From an uncultured Eubacteriales bacterium (lineage in GTDB: Bacteria > Bacillota > Clostridia > Christensenellales > Aristaeellaceae), in NCBI GenBank assembly GCA_902765305.1, contig CACWZI010000008.1, positions 1 through 41,317 on the forward strand: a stretch of DNA of 41,317 bases, given 5' to 3'. Below are positions 36,002 through 41,317 of the stretch, piece after piece (within the stretch, counting starts at the first letter, position 1; every line of letters begins with the position of its first letter). The notes below the pieces were generated by a model. It saw only the letters and a list, made by a program, of their open reading frames with translations, did not search any database and had not been told where the DNA came from. The translations under genes and the position numbers were made by a program.

Positions 36002-36040
36002 CAGGCAGTCGCCGAAGGGCGCCTGCCTGTTGTGTTTTTT
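36002..36040 (+). terminator. Intrinsic terminator after the SH3 gene
   Basis: CAGGCAG (36002-36008) with inner GCC pairs with GGC and CTGCCTG (36023-36029), followed by TTGTGTTTTTT. It overlaps the stop of the converging mscS gene by two bases. Confidence 0.8.
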
Positions 36041-36896
36041 ATTTCTTTCCATCCTCGTCCCTGACCACCACATTCACGTAGTCATACGGGATCTCGATGC
36101 CGGCAGCCTCGAGGGCCTGCTTGACGCGGGTATTGACGTCGCTCCTGACGCGCTCGGTGGTGTTCGAGGCGGTGTAATAGACGGTGGTGGTCAGCTCCAG
36201 GCAGCTGTCGCCGTACTCCATGAAGTACACCGGGCCGTACATCGGGCCATCGGGGCCGGGCTTGGCGGGCACGGAATAGGGGCATTCCTCCACCGCTTTG
36301 CGAATGATTTCCTTGGCCGCTTCGATGTCGGTGGGATAGGCCACCTTGAAGCGGAAGTGGATCGACCGGAACCCACGAACGCGGCTCATGTTCTTGAGCT
36401 TCATGGCGTTGAGCTTGCTGTTGGGAATGATCAGGTCGATGGTATCCACGCCCTGCAGCACCACGTGGCGCAGCGTGATGTCCTTTACGATGCCGGAGAT
36501 GCCGTCCTCCAGCTCGATGCGGTCGCCCATGTCAAAGGGCCTCGTGGAGCTCAACATCACCCCGCAGATCAGGTCGGCGATCACCGGCTGCGCCGCGAAG
36601 CCCGCGATAGCCGCCAGCACCGTGGTGCCCTGGAACAGCGCCTTGGCAAAGGGCTGGGTGATTTTGGACGAGAACATCACCCATTGCACCGCCACGATGA
36701 TCAGCCCAAAGCGCAGCAGCCGCTCCACAAGCCGCATGTTGATGTTTTCCTTGTTTTGCAGCCACTTTCTGGCCAGCCTGCGCTCCAGGCGCAACACGAA
36801 CCACAGCACAATGAAGGTTCCCAGGGCCATAACGATCAGTTTCAGCCATTCCCATAGCGTGGGATGGGTACGAATAAACTGCATCACTTCATTCAT
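36039..36896 (-). CDS. MscS-family small-conductance mechanosensitive channel
   Basis: The channel opens under membrane tension and releases solutes after osmotic downshift. The 285 residues show two or three N-terminal membrane helices. The pore-lining helix and following beta domain are visible in AIAGFAAQPVIADLICGVMLSSTRPFDMGDRIEL and the next residues. The mixed C-terminal domain includes DLIIPNSKLNAMKLKNMSR. The length is that of a minimal MscS. The ATG follows GATGAGGCATACAA. It lies downstream of the terminator of the partner-switching operon, so it is probably transcribed separately. Confidence 0.93.
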   Translation of the reverse strand: MNEVMQFIRTHPTLWEWLKLIVMALGTFIVLWFVLRLERRLARKWLQNKENINMRLVERLLRFGLIIVAVQWVMFSSKITQPFAKALFQGTTVLAAIAGFAAQPVIADLICGVMLSSTRPFDMGDRIELEDGISGIVKDITLRHVVLQGVDTIDLIIPNSKLNAMKLKNMSRVRGFRSIHFRFKVAYPTDIEAAKEIIRKAVEECPYSVPAKPGPDGPMYGPVYFMEYGDSCLELTTTVYYTASNTTERVRSDVNTRVKQALEAAGIEIPYDYVNVVVRDEDGKK

Positions 36897-36928
36897 TTGT
36901 ATGCCTCATCAAACGAAAAGCGTATGAT

Positions 36929-36960
36929 AAAAAAGCCGCCGGGGATACTCCACCTGCGGC
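36929..36960 (-). terminator. Terminator of the partner-switching operon
   Basis: On the minus strand GCCGCAGGTGGAG pairs imperfectly with CCCCGGCGGC, followed by TTTTTT (36934-36929). It starts 19 nt after the stop of the STAS gene. Confidence 0.8.
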
Positions 36961-36978
36961 ATTGCTTTCCTGTGGATC

Positions 36979-37275
36979 TTATTCGATCGTCAGGATGTCC
37001 GTAAACCCGGTGACCTCGAAGACCTCCATTACCAGTTCGCTGACGTGGACAACCTTCATGCTGCCCTGCTTGCTCATCACCTTCTGGGCAGACAGCAGCA
37101 CGCGCAGGCCTGCGGAAGAGATGTAATCCAGCTTCTCAAAATCCATGATCAGCTCGGTGACGCCATCGAGGCTGGTCTTGATTTCCTTTTCCAGGTCGGG
37201 AGCGGTGGTGGTGTCGAGGCGTCCCTGTACGGCGATGGTCAGAGTGCTGCCGTTCTTCTGCTTGTTGATGGTCAT
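36979..37275 (-). CDS. STAS-domain anti-sigma factor antagonist (RsbV/SpoIIAA type)
   Basis: In partner switching the unphosphorylated form binds the RsbW-like kinase and frees its target. The 98 residues are one STAS domain, with GRLDTTTAP, LIMDFEKLDYISSAGLRVLL (phosphorylatable serine at 53 or 54) and the C-terminal helix VMEVFEVTGF. The start follows AGGAGGTATTTAC. It is the last gene of the operon, after kinase and phosphatase, so all three parts of one switch lie together. The sigma factor or other target is not in the window. Confidence 0.93.
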   Translation of the reverse strand: MTINKQKNGSTLTIAVQGRLDTTTAPDLEKEIKTSLDGVTELIMDFEKLDYISSAGLRVLLSAQKVMSKQGSMKVVHVSELVMEVFEVTGFTDILTIE

Positions 37276-37318
37276 GTAAATACCTCCTGTCTTTGGCCTT
37301 CGGCCAGTTGAATTGGGA

Positions 37319-37726
37319 TTATATCCGCTTGCGAATGGTCAACACATTGCGGCCATCCTGGCGGGCATAGGTCATGTCATCCATGGTCTTCTTGATCAGG
37401 AAGATGCCCAGGCCGCCCACAGCCCGCTTGTCCACCGAGAGGGTGACGTCCGGATCGGGTTTGGCCAGGGGATCGTAGGGAACGCCACTGTCGATGAATG
37501 TCAGGACAACCGTGCGATCGTCAGGCTGGAAATCAAAGCGTACGGTGACCTCCCCTGCCCCGTTCCCGTAGGCATAGCTGGCGATGTTGGCCATCCACTC
37601 GTCAATGGCCACGTCGATCTGCATCTGCGCCTTCATCGGGCAATCCAAGCCCTCCAGCAGCCCGTCGACCTGCTCCGTCAGCCAGGGTATGCGATCGATT
37701 TTTGCTTCAAAGGTCCATTCCTTCAC
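37319..37726 (-). CDS. RsbW/SpoIIAB-type serine kinase, anti-sigma regulator
   Basis: This GHKL-fold protein kinase phosphorylates its STAS partner and holds a target inactive. The 135 residues show the N box AIDEWMANIASYAYGNG, the G1 box FIDSGVPYDPL and the G2 box GGLGIFLIKKTMDDMTY. The start is a GTG whose first bases overlap the stop of the phosphatase gene (GTGA), so translation is coupled. GGGAGG lies 9 nt before it. Confidence 0.9.
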   Translation of the reverse strand: MKEWTFEAKIDRIPWLTEQVDGLLEGLDCPMKAQMQIDVAIDEWMANIASYAYGNGAGEVTVRFDFQPDDRTVVLTFIDSGVPYDPLAKPDPDVTLSVDKRAVGGLGIFLIKKTMDDMTYARQDGRNVLTIRKRI

Positions 37727-40152
37727 GGCGCCTGCCTCCCCTCTGTGCCATAATAGGCAAAGCCCAGCATGGTGATGTCGTCAAACTGTTCCGCGCTGCC
37801 GGCAAAGTCCGCCACATCCGCCCGCACGGCAGGCAACGTTTCGGTCATGGACACGCCGCGCAGGGCGTTCAGCTTCTCGGTCAACCGATCCGTGCCGTAC
37901 TGCTGCTCATCGACGTTGATGGCCTCGGGAACGCCGTCTGTGTACACAAACAGGCGGTCACCGGGGTCCAGCTTCATCTCGTACTCGGTAAAGCGCATGC
38001 CCTCCATGGCGCCCAGGGCCAGGCCGTGCTTGTCCTTGAACAGGGCATATTCGCCGCCGGCGCGCATGATCATCGGGTACTCGTGGCCGGCATTGGCACA
38101 GCGCATCTCGCCGTTGTTCAAATCGATGATGCCGATCCAAGCCGTGACGAACATCTCGGCGTCGTTGCCGTCGCAGAGCGTGTTGTTGGCCCGGAACAGG
38201 ATCTCCGAGGGCGCCCTGCCCGATTCCGCCAGGTTGCGCAGGGTCGTCTTGGCCCGCATCATGAACAGGGCGGCAGGAATGCCCTTACCCGACACATCGG
38301 CGATGACCAGGCCCATGTGGTCGTTGTCGACAAAGAAGAAATCGTAGAAATCTCCGCCCACTTCCTTGGCGGGGTCCATTATCGCGAAGATCTCAAAGTC
38401 ATCCCGTGGATACTTGAAGTGCTTGGGCAGGGCGGCATCCTGTATGCTTCGGGCAAATTCCAGCTCCTGCTCGATGCGCTTCTCCGCGGCGGAGATGTAG
38501 CCCTTCAGCACGCTGACGGTCTGGTTGATGTCGTCGGACAGCGACGCAAATTCCGAAGCGGTGCGCACGTTGACCACCTCGTTGAGGTCGCCCCCGGTGA
38601 TCTTGTCCAGCGACTTGTTGACCCGCTGCAGGTTGTCCACCACGATCTGCTGCACCAGCACGGAAATCAGCAGGTAGATCACCGCAAAGAGCAGTATATC
38701 CGCCAGCGCCGTCTCATAGGCCTGCATGTCGCGGTTGGCATAGACCTCCTTCTCCGGCAGGTGCGTCAGCAGCAGCGCGCCGTCCTGCAGACGCTCCACC
38801 CGGCAGAAGGACTTGACCTTGAAAATCTCTTCTGTGAAGAACGTCTCTGCCGCGTTAAGGCGCTTCGTCGCGACCTTCCATTCGTCCAGGATCTGGCCAC
38901 GGTGGTCCCCACCGATGCTGTAGCCCACCGGGGAAACGATGTCAAAGCCGCCGCCGCTGCCCACGTGGAACCTTGAGAGGTTGTCATACCGGCCCGACTG
39001 GTTCAGCGCCTGGGAGATGTCGTCCGTATCCATAACGCACTGCACGATCGCATCGCGGCAGCGCGCCCCCGCCACCACGCGGCTGGCGGACAGCCGCGCC
39101 GACTGGTAATCCACATCGCCGACGACCAGCCCGCCCAGCAGGCCCATGTACCGCGGCGATTCCCCCGCGCTGACCAGCTGCGCGCCCTCCTGTGATATCA
39201 GGCTGACGCTCTCCAATCCGTACAGCGACCGCCAATATTCCAAAGTGGATTCGTTCACTTCGTCGACGCTGCCTATATGATCGATGGCGCCCGCGATGGC
39301 GCGGGTATTGTTCAGTACCAGTGTTTCCGCCAGATTGGAGATGCCCTCCTGGGTACGCTGTATGCTCTCGTAGTTTTGGGCGATGTCCTGTGAAACGTCC
39401 GTCAGGGTATACCGGGCGCTCTGGCGGGCCGACTGGGTCTGCAACAGGAATGCAAAGCCCCAGTTGATCACCAGCACCGAAGCCGTCACGATGAACAGCC
39501 ATGCCTCGAACCTGCGGGAGACGGGCACCTCCTCGCTCTTGCGGCGCCGAAAGGGACTTTTCCACTCCCCGCAGAGGATCTGCAGCACGACCGAAGTGAC
39601 GGCCATGCCCACGCCGGTGAAGGTGATCATGGGGATCGCGCAGGTCCTGACCACGTAGAAGGCCATCTCCATGTCGTCCCGATGGGTGATCAGGACGGCG
39701 TACATGTGGAAAACCTCCATCACCGCGCCGATAAAGAAGGCATAGATGCCGTTGGGCTTTTTGCGCTTGAAGATGTAGATATGGGTCAGCGCCGCCACGA
39801 TGCCCGCAAGGCATGTGGACACGCTGCAGGCGATGGTCGTATACGAGCCGACGCCCCAATAGGTACCGGCAATGTAGCGCTCGATGCCGCCGATCAGGCC
39901 GGCGATGATGCCCGAAAGCGGATGGAAGAACAGCCCCGCCGCCAGCGGGCCAATATCGCGGACGTTCACCATCATGTGGTTGAAATCCACGCCAAAGTGG
40001 GTGGAGAGCACCGAGCAGAAGCCGAATATGATTCCGATGATGATCTTCCTGGGCGCGGTCATGGGCTTATCCGACGTCCGCTTGTACAGCAGCACTGTCA
40101 AAAGCGTGTACAGCACTGTCATGCCCGACATTTTCAGGATCATTGAAACCAT
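37723..40152 (-). CDS. Membrane sensor PP2C-type phosphatase (LytS-like 5TM + HAMP + SpoIIE domain)
   Basis: The protein would sense an outside or membrane signal and dephosphorylate the STAS partner, thus switching on the target. Residues 1-205 contain a 5TM-LYT-type membrane domain (NVRDIGPLAAGLFFHPLSGIIAGLIGGIERYIAG). An outer sensor region (about 240-480) is bounded by two further membrane helices. A HAMP-like linker (about 500-560) leads to the SpoIIE/RsbU phosphatase domain with VGGDFYDFF, IADVSGKGIPAALFM and FVYTDGVPEA, all metal-binding Asp present. At 809 residues it is complete. GGAG precedes the ATG by 9 nt. Confidence 0.92.
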   Translation of the reverse strand: MVSMILKMSGMTVLYTLLTVLLYKRTSDKPMTAPRKIIIGIIFGFCSVLSTHFGVDFNHMMVNVRDIGPLAAGLFFHPLSGIIAGLIGGIERYIAGTYWGVGSYTTIACSVSTCLAGIVAALTHIYIFKRKKPNGIYAFFIGAVMEVFHMYAVLITHRDDMEMAFYVVRTCAIPMITFTGVGMAVTSVVLQILCGEWKSPFRRRKSEEVPVSRRFEAWLFIVTASVLVINWGFAFLLQTQSARQSARYTLTDVSQDIAQNYESIQRTQEGISNLAETLVLNNTRAIAGAIDHIGSVDEVNESTLEYWRSLYGLESVSLISQEGAQLVSAGESPRYMGLLGGLVVGDVDYQSARLSASRVVAGARCRDAIVQCVMDTDDISQALNQSGRYDNLSRFHVGSGGGFDIVSPVGYSIGGDHRGQILDEWKVATKRLNAAETFFTEEIFKVKSFCRVERLQDGALLLTHLPEKEVYANRDMQAYETALADILLFAVIYLLISVLVQQIVVDNLQRVNKSLDKITGGDLNEVVNVRTASEFASLSDDINQTVSVLKGYISAAEKRIEQELEFARSIQDAALPKHFKYPRDDFEIFAIMDPAKEVGGDFYDFFFVDNDHMGLVIADVSGKGIPAALFMMRAKTTLRNLAESGRAPSEILFRANNTLCDGNDAEMFVTAWIGIIDLNNGEMRCANAGHEYPMIMRAGGEYALFKDKHGLALGAMEGMRFTEYEMKLDPGDRLFVYTDGVPEAINVDEQQYGTDRLTEKLNALRGVSMTETLPAVRADVADFAGSAEQFDDITMLGFAYYGTEGRQAP

Positions 40153-40217
40153 TTCACATTACTCCATCCGCGCACTCGCTTTTGCCCAGTCGCCGACATA
40201 CATACCCTGTTTATAAT

Positions 40218-40245
40218 ATTATATGGAAAATCGCAGATTCGTCAA
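40218..40245 (-). promoter_or_regulatory. SigA-type promoter of the partner-switching operon
   Basis: TTGACG (40245-40240) and TATAAT (40223-40218) are 16 bp apart on the minus strand, 65 bp before the phosphatase ATG. Confidence 0.7.
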
Positions 40246-40317
40246 GTACATTCGGGTGAAAAAGCTGTAGCAGACCCATTTATCCAACAAAATTTCTTTT
40301 TTTCTGCACTAATGTTA

Positions 40318-40346
40318 TTGCTTTTTTCCGCACAATCATGTATGAT
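40318..40346 (+). promoter_or_regulatory. SigA-type promoter of the last response regulator
   Basis: TTGCTT (40318-40323) and TATGAT (40341-40346) are separated by 17 bp. It is divergent from the partner-switching promoter, about 75 bp away. Confidence 0.65.
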
Positions 40347-40396
40347 AGAAGAGTAGATTGGAAACGGGAAAATACAAAGATAAGGAGGTCTGCAAC

Positions 40397-41092
40397 GTGT
40401 CCAACAAACCCCTTGTGCTCTGTATAGACGACGAGCAGAACATATTGGAATTGCTTTCTTTCAACCTGGAGGCTTCCGGCTATGACACGGTCACGGCGAC
40501 CAGCGGAACTGCGGGCTTGGAACAGGCCGTCAGCAAATCCCCCGCCCTGATACTTCTTGACCTGATGCTGCCGGATATGGACGGCACCGAGGTATGCCGC
40601 CAGCTGAAGGCCGGCCCCACGACGGCTTCAATTCCGATCATCATGCTCACAGCGAAGGATTCCGAGGTAGATAAGATTCTGGGCCTTGAACTGGGCGCCG
40701 ATGACTACATCACCAAGCCCTTCTCCGTGCGCGAGCTGATCGCCCGCGTCAAGGCGCTGCTGCGCCGCGCCACCCCCGCGGGAAGCGGCTCCGGCCTGAT
40801 CAAGATCGGCAGCCTGACCATCGACCCCGAAAACTACGAAGCCTTCCGCAACGGGGAAAAGCTGCAGCTGACGCTGAAGGAGTTCGAGCTCCTCAAGCAG
40901 CTGGCCTCTACCCCGGGCAAGGTGCTGACCCGCGATTTCCTGCTGGATCACATCTGGGGCTACGAGTTCTACGGCGAGACCCGCACGGTGGACGTGCACA
41001 TCCGCCACATCCGCCAGAAGCTGGGCGACGATCAGTACATGATCGAAACCGTACGCGGCGTCGGCTACAAGATGACCGCCGGCAACAACTGA
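40397..41092 (+). CDS. OmpR/PhoB-type response regulator (canonical receiver)
   Basis: The 231-residue protein is a DNA-binding two-component regulator. The receiver carries the acidic pair in CIDDEQN, phosphoacceptor Asp in LILLDLMLPDMDG, the Thr in IIMLTAKD and Lys in ITKPFSV. The winged helix (from about residue 135) ends in HIRQKLGDD and ETVRGVGYKM. Its output domain is strikingly similar to that of the atypical regulator at 28419, so both may bind related sites. The start is a GTG at 40397 with AAGGAGGTCTGCAAC; the ATG at 40358 has none. No kinase gene is adjacent. Confidence 0.93.
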   Translation: MSNKPLVLCIDDEQNILELLSFNLEASGYDTVTATSGTAGLEQAVSKSPALILLDLMLPDMDGTEVCRQLKAGPTTASIPIIMLTAKDSEVDKILGLELGADDYITKPFSVRELIARVKALLRRATPAGSGSGLIKIGSLTIDPENYEAFRNGEKLQLTLKEFELLKQLASTPGKVLTRDFLLDHIWGYEFYGETRTVDVHIRHIRQKLGDDQYMIETVRGVGYKMTAGNN

Positions 41093-41104
41093 CGGGTTTA
41101 TGGC

Positions 41105-41135
41105 AAGGCCCGGGGCGATATGCGCCCCGGGCCTT
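41105..41135 (+). terminator. 13-bp GC-rich hairpin after the last regulator
   Basis: AAGGCCCGGGGCG (41105-41117) and its exact complement (41123-41135) enclose a 5-nt loop. There is no T-run. It begins 12 nt past the stop codon, so it probably ends or stabilises the transcript. Confidence 0.7.
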
Positions 41136-41156
41136 CGCCATGTGCCGGAGGAGAGG

Positions 41157-41288
41157 GAAATACTGATTTATCGAGCTGTGCTCGATAAATCAGTATTTAG
41201 GGGTTAGGGGTTAGGGGGGGTGCAAATCCCTTAACGCTTCGCTAGGCCTTCGGCCACGGGATTTGTTTTGATTTAAAGGAAACGACAG
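41157..41288. repeat. Right terminal copy of the dispersed repeat (inverted)
   Basis: Read on the minus strand it repeats the left end: CTGTCGTTTCCTTTAAATC, AAATCCC...GGGATTT arms (here with a longer, 27-nt insert), TAACCCC heptamers in place of TAAAACC, and a 19-bp hairpin (41158-41176 / 41180-41198, loop TGT) with the same CTGATTTATCGAGC arm. The plus strand carries GGGGTTAGGGGTTAGGGGGGG (41200-41220), three or four G-tracts. Confidence 0.85.
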
Positions 41289-41317
41289 TGATTCCAACGT
41301 TATTCAGCCCTTTGAAT

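Overview
The window reads as a stretch, probably a whole contig, from an uncultured, G+C-rich, endospore-forming Clostridia-type Firmicute. Evidence for this is a complete spoIVA, a class B-type sortase, LplB/YtcP-type sugar permeases, canonical TTGACA/TATAAT promoters, strong AGGAGG ribosome sites and frequent TTG/GTG starts. The order or family cannot be fixed from the sequence; a gut or rumen fibre-degrading lineage would fit the pectin genes. Both ends of the window carry the same repeat in opposite orientation, which would explain an assembly break at each end.

Left part (1-3.3 kb): a sortase with a long Pro/Thr-rich stalk (minus strand) and spoIVA (plus strand), separated by a roughly 87-bp palindrome. 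From 3.3 to 17.5 kb one long minus-strand operon of 14 genes starts at a perfect TTGACA-17-TATAAT promoter (17443-17471) and ends at a 21-bp hairpin (3231-3283). In order of transcription it encodes an ECF-S-like membrane protein, two CUT1-type permeases, a large solute-binding protein, two small membrane proteins, an MsmK/UgpC-type ATPase, two more small membrane proteins, a GH28 polygalacturonase, a GH105-type unsaturated uronyl hydrolase, a second MsmK-type ATPase, a sugar isomerase/epimerase-type TIM barrel and a pectin methylesterase. None of the pectin enzymes has a signal peptide, so the picture is import of pectic oligosaccharides followed by demethylation and hydrolysis in the cytoplasm. 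The four small membrane proteins have no recognised function.

Middle (17.5-30.5 kb): a GGDEF protein, a class Ic aspartate aminotransferase, glycogen phosphorylase with a GH13 alpha-glucan hydrolase, a membrane-anchored coiled-coil protein, a small membrane protein, an Ogt-type DNA methyltransferase divergent from era-recO, an atypical OmpR-type response regulator, a stand-alone receiver and a secreted protein of unknown function.

Right part (30.5-41.3 kb): a broken FIST/STAS remnant beside an A+T-richer EAL phosphodiesterase gene, a UBA-like mini-protein, transketolase, a small SH3-type protein with a double-glycine export leader, an MscS channel, a three-gene partner-switching operon (LytS-like membrane sensor with PP2C phosphatase, RsbW-like kinase, STAS antagonist) and a second complete OmpR-type regulator. 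No histidine kinase or sigma factor lies in the window, so the regulators act on partners elsewhere.

The most unusual items are the window-end repeats (telomere-like heptamers beside a long hairpin, with a third related copy at 3.2 kb), the GG-leader SH3 protein, the four unknown membrane proteins in the pectin transporter operon, and its structured leader of about 130 nt.
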